From positions 1 to 64,000 of the forward strand of contig NZ_JAWHTE010000001.1 of the NCBI RefSeq assembly GCF_032586175.1: DNA of 64,000 nucleotides. The letters run 5' to 3'. A program made the position numbers and the translations under genes. Positions 55,736-64,000 of the stretch are shown here, piece after piece. Position 1 is the stretch's first letter; each line of letters starts with the position of its first letter. A model generated the notes under the pieces. It was not told the DNA's origin. It did not search any database and saw only the letters and a list, made by a program, of their open reading frames with translations. This stretch comes from Ovoidimarina sediminis. GTDB taxonomy: Bacteria; Pseudomonadota; Alphaproteobacteria; Rhodobacterales; Rhodobacteraceae.

Positions 55736-57343
55736 ATGGAACAGACCGAGGTCCTGATCGTCGGTGCGGGCCCCGTGGGCCTGACGCTCGCGATCGATCT
55801 CGGCCAGCGCGGCATCAGGTGCCGGGTGATCGATCTGAAACCGGGCCCCGAATTCCTGCCGAAGATGGAACGCTGCAACGCCCGCACGATGGAAATCTTC
55901 CGCCGCATGGGTCTGGCGGAAAAGATCCGCACAGCGGGGCTCGACGCCGATGTGCCGATGGATGTCTTCATCACGCGTTCGCTCACCCACGCGCCCTTCG
56001 TGCATCTCGATTACCCTTCGGTGAGGGCCGCGCGCGCCGAAATCGCGGCCTGCGAGGATACCTCGCTGCCCGCCGAACCCTACCAGCTCATCTCGCAATA
56101 CACGCTTGAGCCGCTTCTGCGCGACGCCGCCGAGGCCCTGCCGGGGGTCGAGATATGCTATGACACCGCCTTCACCGGGCTCGATCAGGATGCAGAGGGC
56201 GTGACCGCAAGGCTCACCGGCCCCGACGGCGACACGCACATCCGCGCCGCCTATCTCGTCGGATGCGATGGCGGGGCAAGCGCGGTGCGCCGCGCCCTCG
56301 GGATCGGGCTCAGGGGGGAAGGCGATCTCCTGCGCCTCCGCCAGGCTCTCTACCGCTGCGACGATCTGTTCGGCAGGCTCCCCATCGGCGACGGTCCGGG
56401 GCGCGGGCGGCACTACCACATCACCGACGACCGCCACTCCTTCCTCATCATGCAGGATTCCACCCGCCACTGGACGCTCCACGCGGTGGTCGAGGATGAC
56501 GCCGCCATGGCCCGCCAGTTCGAAACGGTCGTCGGCGCGCCGGTCGATTACGAGATGCTCTATGTCGGCGAATGGAAGCAGAACCTGCTTCTGGCCGACC
56601 GCTACGGTGCGGGCCGCGTGTTCCTCGCGGGCGACGCCGTTCATCTCGTGATCCCGACCGGCGGTCTCGGGATGAACACCGGCATCGGCGACGCCGTCGA
56701 TCTCGGCTGGAAACTCGCGGCCACCCTGCGCGGCTGGGCCGGGCCCGCGCTTCTTGCCTCTTACGAGGCCGAGCGTCGGCCGGTTGGCGACCGCAACATC
56801 GGCGCCTCCCGCTATGCCTCGACGGGACGGCGCAAGTGGCGTGGCATGTGGCACGAGGGGCTACTGGAGGACAGCGCGGCGCTCGCAGGCTTCACCCGCA
56901 CGGCAGAGGCCGAACAGCGCAAGACGAACGAGATGATCGGCGCCGAACTCGGCTACCGCTACACCGGCAGCCCGGTGATCTGGGAGGAACCGGGCGGGCC
57001 CGAACAGCTGTTCCGCAGCTACGACCCGACGGCCTGGACGGGCGTGCGCCTTCCCCACGCCTGGGTCCGTCCCGGCACCTCCCTCCTCGATCTGGCGGGG
57101 CCGGGCTTCACGGTGCTCGATCTCGGCGGAAACGCGGAAGCCGCCGCCACGCTCGCTGCCGCCCTGGAAGCGTTCCGCGCACCGGCAGAGGTGCTTTCCC
57201 TCCCCGATCCCCGGCTCCGGGATCTCTACGGGCGCGACCTCTTCCTCCTCCGCCCCGATCTTCACATCGCCTGGCGCGGCAACGCCCTGCCCGCCGATCC
57301 CGCGGCCCTGGCCCGCACCGTCACGGGCCACGCCCTGCCCTGA
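55736..57343 (+). CDS. FAD-dependent monooxygenase (class A aromatic hydroxylase type)
   Basis: This is a 535-residue flavoprotein monooxygenase of the MhpA/PheA/UbiH type. The FAD fold starts LIVGAGPVGLTLAIDLGQRG (GxGxxG). The D-G motif is YLVGCDGGASAVRRALG (about 175-191), and the second FAD motif is FLAGDAVHLVIPTGGLGMNTGIGDA. The C-terminal thioredoxin-like domain of phenol hydroxylases appears partly present (DLAGPGFTVLDLGG). It probably hydroxylates a phenolic ring with NAD(P)H and O2. The start follows GAAGGGAGGGCG. Monocistronic. Confidence 0.93.
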   Translation: MEQTEVLIVGAGPVGLTLAIDLGQRGIRCRVIDLKPGPEFLPKMERCNARTMEIFRRMGLAEKIRTAGLDADVPMDVFITRSLTHAPFVHLDYPSVRAARAEIAACEDTSLPAEPYQLISQYTLEPLLRDAAEALPGVEICYDTAFTGLDQDAEGVTARLTGPDGDTHIRAAYLVGCDGGASAVRRALGIGLRGEGDLLRLRQALYRCDDLFGRLPIGDGPGRGRHYHITDDRHSFLIMQDSTRHWTLHAVVEDDAAMARQFETVVGAPVDYEMLYVGEWKQNLLLADRYGAGRVFLAGDAVHLVIPTGGLGMNTGIGDAVDLGWKLAATLRGWAGPALLASYEAERRPVGDRNIGASRYASTGRRKWRGMWHEGLLEDSAALAGFTRTAEAEQRKTNEMIGAELGYRYTGSPVIWEEPGGPEQLFRSYDPTAWTGVRLPHAWVRPGTSLLDLAGPGFTVLDLGGNAEAAATLAAALEAFRAPAEVLSLPDPRLRDLYGRDLFLLRPDLHIAWRGNALPADPAALARTVTGHALP

Positions 57344-57352
57344 CGCCCCGGC

Positions 57353-58342
57353 TCAGGCCGCCCCGGGCAAAAGGTGGCAGGCGGCGCTGTGCCCCCGGCC
57401 CAGATCCGTCGTCCCGGGAAAGGCGCGCGCGCATTCCGCCATCGCCACCGGGCAGCGCGTGTGAAAACTGCACCCGGCAGGCGGGTTCGTCGGCGAGGGC
57501 AGATCGCCCTTCAGCTTGACAGACGCGCGGCGGCTGCCCGCATGTTCGATATGCGGCACGGAGGCGAGAAGCGCCTTCGTATAGGGATGCGCGGGCGCGG
57601 TCAGAACCGCCTCGGTCGGCCCCTCCTCCACGATCCGGCCCAGATACATCACCGCGATCCGGTCGCTCACATAGCCGATCACCGAGATATCGTGCGATAT
57701 GAACAGGTAAGTCAGCCCGAACTCCCGCTTCAGCTCCTCCAGAAGTTCGATGATCTGCGCCTGGATCGACACGTCGAGCGCCGAAACCGGCTCGTCACAG
57801 ACCACGAATTCGGGCTTCATGATCAGGGCGCGGGCGATCCCGATCCGCTGCCGCTGCCCGCCGGAAAACTGATGCGGATAGCGGTTGAGGTGCCCCGCGT
57901 TCAGCCCGACCCGTTCCAGGATCTCCACCGTGCGATCCTGCAACTCCCGACCTTTCACCAGCCCGTGCAGGCGCAGGGGGTTCGACACGATCTCTCCCAC
58001 CGTCCGGCGCGGGTTGAGCGAGGCATAGGGATCCTGGAAGATGATCTGCATCCGCCGCCGCATCGCCTTCATCCCGCCGGGGTCGAGCGCCATCACATCG
58101 GTGTCCCCGAACCGCACCTCGCCCGCCGTCGGCTCGTGCAGCCGCAGGATCGCGCGGCCCAGCGTGCTTTTACCGCATCCGCTTTCCCCGATCAGCCCGG
58201 TGGTGCTGCCCTCCGCGATCGACAGATCCACCCCGTTCACGGCCTGCACCAGCGTACCGGGATTGCCGGTGACACGGCCCAGAAGCCCGCGCCGGCTGTC
58301 GTAATGCTTCACGAGGCCCCTGACGGAAACGAGATCAGCCAT
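57353..58342 (-). CDS. Oligopeptide/dipeptide-type ABC transporter ATP-binding protein (DppF/OppF-like)
   Basis: This is a 329-residue ABC ATPase. Walker A is GESGCGKST, the signature FSGGQRQRIGIARAL, and Walker B FVVCDEPVSALD. The C-terminal oligopeptide-ABC extension carries the iron-sulfur-like Cys region (AGCSFHTRCPVAMAEC). It overlaps the DppD-like gene by 8 nt. Last gene of the transporter operon running from the right edge. Confidence 0.95.
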   Translation of the reverse strand: MADLVSVRGLVKHYDSRRGLLGRVTGNPGTLVQAVNGVDLSIAEGSTTGLIGESGCGKSTLGRAILRLHEPTAGEVRFGDTDVMALDPGGMKAMRRRMQIIFQDPYASLNPRRTVGEIVSNPLRLHGLVKGRELQDRTVEILERVGLNAGHLNRYPHQFSGGQRQRIGIARALIMKPEFVVCDEPVSALDVSIQAQIIELLEELKREFGLTYLFISHDISVIGYVSDRIAVMYLGRIVEEGPTEAVLTAPAHPYTKALLASVPHIEHAGSRRASVKLKGDLPSPTNPPAGCSFHTRCPVAMAECARAFPGTTDLGRGHSAACHLLPGAA

Positions 58343-59333
58343 CGCTGCCTCCCGGGGCCATGGCACAGCGCACCTGCCGCCCGCCCCCCATGTCGCGCAT
58401 CTCGATCAGCGACCGGCAGCGCGATTGCGCCTGGTCGCAGCGGTCCATGAACCGGCATTGCGCGGGCAGGTCGATCAGGTTAGGCACGGTGCCGAGGATC
58501 GGGCGGATCCGCCGCTTCAGATCCGACAGCCGCGGGATCGAAGCGATCAGCCCTTGCGTGTAAGGGTGCAGCGGGTTGGCGATCACCTCCGCCGTGGGCC
58601 CCGTCTCCACCACCTGCCCGGCATACATCACCGCCACCCGGTCACAATATTCCGCCACCACGCCCAGATCATGGGTTATGATCACCACGCTCATCCCCAG
58701 CCGCTCGCGGATATCGGCGATCAGTTCCAGAACCTGCGCCTGGATGGTCACGTCCAGCGCTGTGGTCGGCTCGTCCGCGATCAGCACCTTGGGTCGGCAG
58801 GCCAGTGCGATCGCGATCATGATCCGCTGCCGCATCCCGCCCGAAAACTGGTGCGGATAGTCGTCAAGCCGCGTCTCTGCCGCCGGAATGCCCACAAGCC
58901 GCATCATCTCAAGCGCCTTTTCCCGCGCCTGCCGCTTCCGCGCGCGGCGTGTGCCGCCAAGCGTTTCGTCATGGGCCAGAAGCACCTCGATGATCTGGTC
59001 CGACACGGTATAGGCCGGGTTCAGTGCGGTCAGCGCATCCTGCATCGTCATCGCGATCTCTTTGCCGCGCAGGTCGCGGTATTCGGCCGGGTTGAGCCCC
59101 ACAAGCTCCCGTCCGTTGAACCGGATCGATCCGGCCGCGATGAAGCCGGGCGGCTTGATCAGGCCCATGACCGACGCGAAGGTCACGCTCTTGCCCGATC
59201 CGCTTTCGCCGACGACGCCAAGGCTTTCCTGCCGCGCAAGCGACAGGCTCACCCCTTCCACCGCCGTGACCATTCCGTCGCGCGTGTCGAAGCAGGTCTT
59301 CAGATCGGTGATGTCGAGAACCGTATCCGCCAT
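58335..59333 (-). CDS. Oligopeptide/dipeptide-type ABC transporter ATP-binding protein (DppD/OppD-like)
   Basis: This is a 332-residue ABC ATPase. Walker A is GESGSGKSV, the signature FSGGMRQRIMIAIAL, and Walker B VLIADEPTTALD, with the C-terminal domain QCRFMDRCDQAQSRC. The start at 59333 (MADTVLDI) is preferred over a much longer frame that is antisense-like. It partners DppF for ATP supply to the permease pair. Confidence 0.95.
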   Translation of the reverse strand: MADTVLDITDLKTCFDTRDGMVTAVEGVSLSLARQESLGVVGESGSGKSVTFASVMGLIKPPGFIAAGSIRFNGRELVGLNPAEYRDLRGKEIAMTMQDALTALNPAYTVSDQIIEVLLAHDETLGGTRRARKRQAREKALEMMRLVGIPAAETRLDDYPHQFSGGMRQRIMIAIALACRPKVLIADEPTTALDVTIQAQVLELIADIRERLGMSVVIITHDLGVVAEYCDRVAVMYAGQVVETGPTAEVIANPLHPYTQGLIASIPRLSDLKRRIRPILGTVPNLIDLPAQCRFMDRCDQAQSRCRSLIEMRDMGGGRQVRCAMAPGGSDG

Positions 59334-59341
59334 GCCCCGCC

Positions 59342-60247
59342 TCAGTCGTGAAACCGCGGGTCGAAGGCATCGCGCAGCCCCTGGCTCACCACGTTGATCG
59401 ACAGAACGAGAAGCAGGATCGCGATCCCCGGAAAGGTCGACAGCCACCACTCGCTCAGCATGAACGACCGGCCGTCGGCCACCATCGATCCCCAGGAGGC
59501 CGTGGGCGGCTGCACCCCGAGGCCCAGGAACGACAGGCTCGCCTCCAGGATAATCACATGGGCCATGCGCACCGTCGACACCACCAGCACGGGCGACAGG
59601 ATATTCGGCAGGATCTCCCGCAGCATGATGTTGCGCGATCCCGCCCCAAGCGCCCGCGCCGCCTCGACATATTCGATTTCCGAGGTCGCCAGCGTCTCGC
59701 CCCGCACCACCCGGCAGGGGATCACCCATTCCTTGTAGGCAAGGGCCAGGATGATGTTCTGAAGCCCCGGCCCCGTCATCGCGATCAGCGCGATCGCGAA
59801 GATCAGATAGGGAAAGCCCAGAAGGATATCGACGAGCCGCGAGATCACCACATCCACCCAGCCGCGCAGATATCCCGCCGCCAGCCCGGCAAGCACGCCG
59901 ATCGTGGTGGCCACCAGGATCACCGCCGCCCCGATGAAGATCGACACGCGCGAACCATAGATGATCCGCGACAGGATATCCCGCCCAAGCGCGTCACAGC
60001 CCAGCGGATAGGTCCAGTCGCCGCCCTCCATCCAGGCCGGCGGCATCAGGCGGCGGAACAGGTCGGGCGCGTTCGGGTCATGCGGCGCGATCCACGGCGC
60101 GAAGATCGCCATGATGACGAACCCCACCGTGATCGCGAGAAAGAACATCGACAGCTTCGATGACGCGAAAAGCCGCATGTTGCGGCGAAACAGCGTCTCG
60201 CCCTTCGGCGCGATGGCCGGGGCTTCGGGATCGGTCACCGCCGTCAC
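59342..60247 (-). CDS. ABC transporter permease (DppC-like)
   Basis: This is a 301-residue inner-membrane permease with six helices. It has an N-terminal OppC_N segment and the EAA loop EYVEAARALGAGSRNIMLREILPN. TYPLGCDALGRDILSRIIYGSR is the typical DppC block. It overlaps the DppB-like gene by 4 nt (ATGA). Confidence 0.95.
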   Translation of the reverse strand: MTAVTDPEAPAIAPKGETLFRRNMRLFASSKLSMFFLAITVGFVIMAIFAPWIAPHDPNAPDLFRRLMPPAWMEGGDWTYPLGCDALGRDILSRIIYGSRVSIFIGAAVILVATTIGVLAGLAAGYLRGWVDVVISRLVDILLGFPYLIFAIALIAMTGPGLQNIILALAYKEWVIPCRVVRGETLATSEIEYVEAARALGAGSRNIMLREILPNILSPVLVVSTVRMAHVIILEASLSFLGLGVQPPTASWGSMVADGRSFMLSEWWLSTFPGIAILLLVLSINVVSQGLRDAFDPRFHD

Positions 60248-61251
60248 AGCCGCACCCTCGGGTTCAGAACGGTGTAAAGGATATCCGCCGCGAAGTTCAG
60301 CATCACGTACGTCACGGCATAGAACAGCACAGCGGCCTGGATCAGCGGGTAGTTCCTGACAAAGATGCTCTCCACCACCAGCCGGCCAAGCCCGGGCCAG
60401 CCGAACACGGTTTCCACCACCATGTTCCCGCCCAGAAGCGATCCGGTCTCGATCGCCGCCACCGTCACCGTCGGGATCAGCGCATTCTTCAGCGCGTGCT
60501 TCACAAGGATCTTCGTGCGGCGCAGCCCCTTCGCCTCGGCGAAGGTGATGTAATCGCGGTCCAGCACGTCAAGCATCGAGGCCCGCGTCACCCGCATCAG
60601 GATCGACGCCATGGGAAGCCCCAGCGTGATCGCGGGCAGGATGATGTGGCGCAGCGCATCCCAGAACGCGTCGGGGCGCCCCCGCAGAAGGCTGTCGACC
60701 AGCAGAAGATGGGTGATCGGCTCCACCTCCGACGAAAAGCCGGCATTCCCCGAAACCGGAAGCCATCGCAGCGTCACCGAGAAAAACAGGATCAGCAGGA
60801 TCCCGAACCAGAAGCCGGGCATCGACACGCCGAAGAGCGAGGTCACCGTGGCGATCCGGTCGAGGATCGAATTCTTCTTCACCGCCGCCAGAACGCCCAG
60901 AGGGATCGAAACGCAAAGCGCGAAGATCAGCGCCGCAAGGCTCAGTTCGATCGTGGCGGGCAGGCGCGAGGCGATCACATCCGCCACCGGCTGCCGGTGG
61001 TAATAGCTGAGGCCGAAATCGCCCTGAAGCGCGTTGCCGAGGAACTTGAAGAACCGCTCGTGCGGCGGCAGGTCGAGCCCCATGTCGCGCCGCATCGCCT
61101 GTTCAAGCTCTTCGGTCACGTGCTGGTCGCCCAGCATGATCTCCACCGGATCGCCCGGGGTGAACAGCATCATGACGAAAACGATGACGCTGACGCCCAG
61201 AAGCACGGGGATCAGCTGCAAAAGCCGTTCGACGAGTTTTCCGAGGCTCAT
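60244..61251 (-). CDS. ABC transporter permease (DppB-like)
   Basis: This is a 335-residue permease with six helices. The N-terminal block reads LVERLLQLIPVLLGVSVIVFVMMLFTPGDPVEIMLG, and the EAA loop region is DYITFAEAKGLRRTKILVKHALKNALIPT, both typical of DppB/OppB. It follows the binding-protein gene across a gap holding a GC stem-loop. Confidence 0.95.
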   Translation of the reverse strand: MSLGKLVERLLQLIPVLLGVSVIVFVMMLFTPGDPVEIMLGDQHVTEELEQAMRRDMGLDLPPHERFFKFLGNALQGDFGLSYYHRQPVADVIASRLPATIELSLAALIFALCVSIPLGVLAAVKKNSILDRIATVTSLFGVSMPGFWFGILLILFFSVTLRWLPVSGNAGFSSEVEPITHLLLVDSLLRGRPDAFWDALRHIILPAITLGLPMASILMRVTRASMLDVLDRDYITFAEAKGLRRTKILVKHALKNALIPTVTVAAIETGSLLGGNMVVETVFGWPGLGRLVVESIFVRNYPLIQAAVLFYAVTYVMLNFAADILYTVLNPRVRL

Positions 61252-61292
61252 GGGGCGGGCACTCCGGGCGCTTCCGCGGGCGGGATGGGGTA

Positions 61293-61316
61293 CCCGGCCG
61301 GAAAGCTCCGGCCGGG
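61293..61316 (-). other. Stem-loop between binding-protein and permease genes of the ABC operon
   Basis: CCCGGCCGG and CCGGCCGGG pair over a 6-nt loop on the minus-strand transcript. No U-run. A probable processing or stability element that raises binding-protein output. Confidence 0.55.
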
Positions 61317-61331
61317 GGGCACTTGGTCAGC

Positions 61332-62864
61332 TTACTCGGACAGGCACGCGTCGTGCAGGTTGATCCGTCCGTCGGCGCTCGGCTGCCAGCCGGTCACCTT
61401 GGTCGAGACACCGTAAAGATCCTGCGCAACCCAGAGATACACCTTGGGCAGATCCTGGTTCACGATCGCCTCGGCCTGGGAATAAAGCTCGGCCCGGCGC
61501 GCACGGTCGGTCTCGGCATTGGCCTCGTCAAGAAGCGCGTCCACGTCGGGGTTCGAATAGCCCGACGAGTTGCCGCGATCCGCCGTCCGGTGCGTCGGCA
61601 CGAAGATGCCCACCGGGTCGAGCGATCCGTTGCCCCAGGAAGTCAGCCACATCTGCCCGTCGATCGGCTCGCCCTTGGTGCGGAACCGGCTCGACAGCAT
61701 CGAGGCCTCGCCCACCACCACGTTGATCCGGAACCCGCCCGCGGCGGCAACGGCCGAAAGCGCCTCGGCGATTTCCTTGTTGGCGCCGTCCACGTCCAGC
61801 GTCACCTCAAGCCCGTCGGCATAGCCCGCCTCGGCCAGAAGCGCCTTCGCCTTCTCGGGATCGTATTCGTATGCCGGCAGGTTCTGGTTCTTGCCGAAGG
61901 CATCGGGGCTCAGGATCCCGTTGGTCAGCGTCGCCGCACCGCCCAGGATCTTGTCGACCACAAGCTGCCGGTCGATCGCATGGGCCAGCGCCTTCCGCAC
62001 CCGGATATCCGCAAACGGACCTTCCATGTTGTTGAGCGCGATATAGCTCGTGCGCGTGCCGTTCACCGCCATCACCTTGGTGTCGGGGTTGGCATCGACC
62101 TGCGACACCATATGCGCGGGCAGCTTGTCGATGATATGCACCTCACCCGCCAGAAGCGCGGCCACGCGCGAGGCGTTTTCCGGGATCACCTGGAAGATCA
62201 CGCGCTCGACGCAGGCCGGGCCGACCGGCGCGATGTCGCTCGCACCGCCGTAATAGCCGTCATAGCGCTCCATGATCACGCTCTGGCCCTTGCGCCATTC
62301 GACCAGCTTGAAGGGGCCCGTGCCGTTCACGGCATCGGCCATCGCGCCTTCGCCCACGGCGGCCACGTGGGCCTCGGACACAAGCTCCTGGAACGGCAGC
62401 ATCGCAGGCAGGATCGGCCAGGGGTTGGCCAGCTTCAGCCGCACGGTATGATCGTCGACGACCTCGACATCGGCCAGCTCGCTCAGAAGGCTCTGCCGCG
62501 GGCTCGTCTGCCCGCCCATGGCGTTCTCCTTCGTGATCCGGTCGAGGCTGAACTTCACGTCCGCCGCGGTGAACGGGCTGCCGTCATGGAAGGTCACGCC
62601 CTGCCGCAGCTTGAACTCGTAGGTGGTGGCGTCTATCGCCGTCCAGTCCTCGGCCAGTTCCGCGACGACGTTCATCTGCGCGTCGCGGGTCACCAGACCG
62701 TCGAACATGTTGCGGATGATCGTCTCGGTTTCGCGGTTGCGGTGGTTCGCGGGGTCGAGCGTCAGCGCATCGGCCGAATAGCCCACCTTCAGTTCCGCGG
62801 CAAAGCCGGGAACCGCCATCATCCCGGCCAGGCCGAGGGCGATCAGGGATTGTTTCAACGCCAT
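61332..62864 (-). CDS. ABC transporter substrate-binding protein (family 5, peptide/opine/nickel type)
   Basis: This is a 510-residue SBP_bac_5 protein with a signal peptide (MALKQSLIALGLAGMMAVPGFAA). LKVGYSADALTLDPANHRNRETETIIRNMFDGL and LRQGVTFHDGSPFTAADVKFSLDR are the family blocks; YEYDPEKAKALLAEAGY is near the C-terminal third. The start at 62864 follows AAGGAGGATACC. Members bind peptides, glutathione, opines, sugars or nickel chelates. It stands downstream of the DUF4387 and AtuA-like genes, so the cargo is probably their substrate. Confidence 0.95.
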   Translation of the reverse strand: MALKQSLIALGLAGMMAVPGFAAELKVGYSADALTLDPANHRNRETETIIRNMFDGLVTRDAQMNVVAELAEDWTAIDATTYEFKLRQGVTFHDGSPFTAADVKFSLDRITKENAMGGQTSPRQSLLSELADVEVVDDHTVRLKLANPWPILPAMLPFQELVSEAHVAAVGEGAMADAVNGTGPFKLVEWRKGQSVIMERYDGYYGGASDIAPVGPACVERVIFQVIPENASRVAALLAGEVHIIDKLPAHMVSQVDANPDTKVMAVNGTRTSYIALNNMEGPFADIRVRKALAHAIDRQLVVDKILGGAATLTNGILSPDAFGKNQNLPAYEYDPEKAKALLAEAGYADGLEVTLDVDGANKEIAEALSAVAAAGGFRINVVVGEASMLSSRFRTKGEPIDGQMWLTSWGNGSLDPVGIFVPTHRTADRGNSSGYSNPDVDALLDEANAETDRARRAELYSQAEAIVNQDLPKVYLWVAQDLYGVSTKVTGWQPSADGRINLHDACLSE

Positions 62865-62949
62865 TTGGTATCCTCCTTGTCCTATGTCGGGATCGGGTCC
62901 GGCGGTTTGCTCCGCCATGTCATTCGCCGCCAGGCCGGGCGGCGTGGGG

Positions 62950-63270
62950 TTACGGGTCGGGCACCTCGATGCCCATCAGCGGGGCATATTGCTGTGCGCC
63001 GAAGATGTCGGGATCGCCCGCGCTGCCGCTCGGGCGCTCGCGCAGGATCGAGAACTTGATCGCAAAGGCCGGGTCGAAGGCCACGAAATCGGTGATGCGG
63101 TTCTGCGAGATGCCGTAAAGCGCCGCGACGCTTTCGCGGGTCAGCGCACCGCTGTCGCGCACCAGCCGGTACTCCTCGCCGGTGCGGAAGATCACGTCGA
63201 AGGTGATCTTGTCGACGCCGGCATTCTTGCTGCGGATCGTCTTGGCGATATCTACCAGCGTGCGGGCCAT
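62950..63270 (-). CDS. DUF4387 domain-containing protein
   Basis: This is a 106-residue soluble protein matching DUF4387: TLVDIAKTIRSKNAGVDKITFDVIF at the N-terminus and ISQNRITDFVAFDPAFAIKFSI in the middle. The family has no proven activity but regularly follows AtuA-like genes, as here, where it overlaps the AtuA-like stop by one base (TGATG). Probably a small partner subunit of that protein. Confidence 0.85.
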   Translation of the reverse strand: MARTLVDIAKTIRSKNAGVDKITFDVIFRTGEEYRLVRDSGALTRESVAALYGISQNRITDFVAFDPAFAIKFSILRERPSGSAGDPDIFGAQQYAPLMGIEVPDP

Positions 63271-64000
63271 CAGGCGTCCTCCAGCGCGTTCACGTCGACC
63301 ATGTGGGTCGGAAAGAGTTCAAGCCCGTCGCTCACCGCCATGGTGTGGTTGATCGTCCAGCGGCAGGCGGGGCTCGCCTGCATCACCTCGTCGAACGGGA
63401 AGGAAACGCCGCCCGCGGTGCCCTTCACATCGGGCAGGCGAGCATAGAACAGCTGCCGCGTGCCGGTCAGCGCCAGCTCCTCGGCCATCTCCCGCGTCGG
63501 CGCCACACCCTGAACGGTGATGCAAAGCTCGTGCGCGAGATGGTCCCGCATCGGCTCCATGGCGCCCAGGATGCCGTCACGGCCATAGACGGTATAGTGA
63601 AGTTCATAGCCGTCCTCGCCGAACCGGCGGCGCACCTCGGCGCGCGCCCAGTCGATCACCTCGTCCACATGCGCGATGGTATGCGGGTCGCGGATGCCGC
63701 AGATGCCGACGAAACGCTCGCCCGCCTTGCCCGCACCTTCGAGTTTCACGCGCATCTGCCGCGCGGGCACGAATTCCGATCCCGTGACGCGCGTCGTGCG
63801 CGGGTCGATCTGCTCGTAATGGCAGTGGGTCATGTCCAGAAGCCCGCCCGCCACGAATTCGTGGAACGGGTTGGCGCGCTCGTACATCGCATGGCCCGCG
63901 ACCGAGGCGACGGTGCAGCGCTGGTCGGGATGCATCGCCGTCACGTCCACCCCGTCGGATGACACGGTGCCCATCACGGTTTCCTTGCCGCCATAGGGCT
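63270..64000 (-). CDS. AtuA-like (acyclic terpene utilisation family) protein, C-terminal part, runs off the right edge
   Basis: The frame is open from the stop at 63270 to the window end, giving at least 243 residues with no start needed inside. The sequence PYGGKETVMG, then GVDVTAMHPDQRCTVASVAGHAMYE, HCHYEQIDPRTTRVTGSEFVP and FVGICGIRDPHTIAHVDEV matches the C-terminal half of AtuA-family proteins, which are found in acyclic terpene and other acid catabolic clusters but have no settled activity. The methionines at its visible left end are internal. Upstream of the ABC transporter operon. Confidence 0.82.
   Translation of the reverse strand, partial: PYGGKETVMGTVSSDGVDVTAMHPDQRCTVASVAGHAMYERANPFHEFVAGGLLDMTHCHYEQIDPRTTRVTGSEFVPARQMRVKLEGAGKAGERFVGICGIRDPHTIAHVDEVIDWARAEVRRRFGEDGYELHYTVYGRDGILGAMEPMRDHLAHELCITVQGVAPTREMAEELALTGTRQLFYARLPDVKGTAGGVSFPFDEVMQASPACRWTINHTMAVSDGLELFPTHMVDVNALEDA

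Noticed and set aside
60160..61416. 418-codon plus-strand frame opposite the DppB-like permease
   Set aside because: Very basic Gln/Arg/His-rich composition typical of antisense to hydrophobic genes; no ribosome site or similarity.
1..64000. CRISPR arrays, insertion sequences, phage genes
   Set aside because: No regular short repeats with spacers, no transposase or integrase motifs and no phage structural genes were seen in any frame.

Overview
The window looks like chromosome from a GC-rich alphaproteobacterium of the Rhodobacteraceae/Roseobacter group. The reasons are high GC with a strong third-position bias, three tripartite tricarboxylate transporter (Tct) systems, a VPLPA-CTERM protein, a DUF2059 exported protein and protein sequences typical of that family. 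This is inference from sequence alone. No intergenic stretch exceeds about 300 bases; gaps of 180-240 bases are covered in the entries beside them.

Layout. 1-2.3 kb: a visibly less GC-rich edge with a sterol-desaturase gene broken by an in-frame TAA and an acyltransferase-3 gene. 2.4-4.2 kb: DUF2059 protein, tRNA-Ser(CGA), universal stress protein. 4.2-11.9 kb (minus): operon tctA-tctB-ornithine cyclodeaminase-like-dihydroxyphthalate decarboxylase-like-two class II aldolases-AroE-like-aldehyde dehydrogenase. 12.1-16.6 kb (plus): hydroxyisobutyrate dehydrogenase-like gene, a pair of cupins and a TctC carrying two extra tandem domains. 16.7-23.8 kb (minus): eight-gene operon of bicupin, Rieske oxygenase, a degenerate FtsZ/tubulin-like protein, NicO-type Ni/Co transporter, His-tailed small protein, two half-permeases and a ThDP enzyme. 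23.9-30.2 kb (plus): EutA-like ATPase with a polyhistidine tail, IclR regulator, oxygenase reductase, decarboxylase-like, PanB-like and Cys-nucleophile hydrolase genes. 30.2-38.6 kb: a third decarboxylase-like gene, alcohol dehydrogenase, CobW GTPase, LigK-like aldolase, LigJ-like hydratase, a DUF1127-like small protein, EamA exporter, second cupin pair and Rieske ferredoxin. 38.8-41.5 kb: decayed GGDEF/EAL gene, VPLPA-CTERM protein, methyltransferase. 41.5-49.3 kb: second bicupin/EutA/Tct block with a divergent second ThDP enzyme. 49.3-57.3 kb: third Tct system, EamA and MFS exporters, class II aldolase, FAD hydroxylase. 57.4-64 kb (minus): Dpp/Opp-type ABC transporter preceded by DUF4387 and AtuA-like genes (the latter runs off the right edge).

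The main result: nine copies of one 17-bp palindrome (GTTCC-N7-GGAAC, one mismatch allowed) sit in front of nearly every catabolic unit from 12 to 56 kb, including the iclR gene itself. They appear to unite these scattered operons into one regulon. Its content suggests oxidation and ring cleavage of a carboxylated aromatic or related acid: Rieske oxygenase, ferredoxin and reductase; dehydrogenases; decarboxylases; cupins; then LigJ/LigK-type hydratase and aldolase. Canonical LigAB, LigC and LigI are absent. A bicupin plus EutA-like ATPase plus ThDP enzyme cassette occurs twice, with no EutBC or other B12 enzyme in view. Beside it is a metal-handling set (NicO, CobW, His-rich tails). I propose an uncharacterised catabolic system in which EutA-like ATPases serve a cupin or other metalloenzyme; the substrate cannot be read from sequence.
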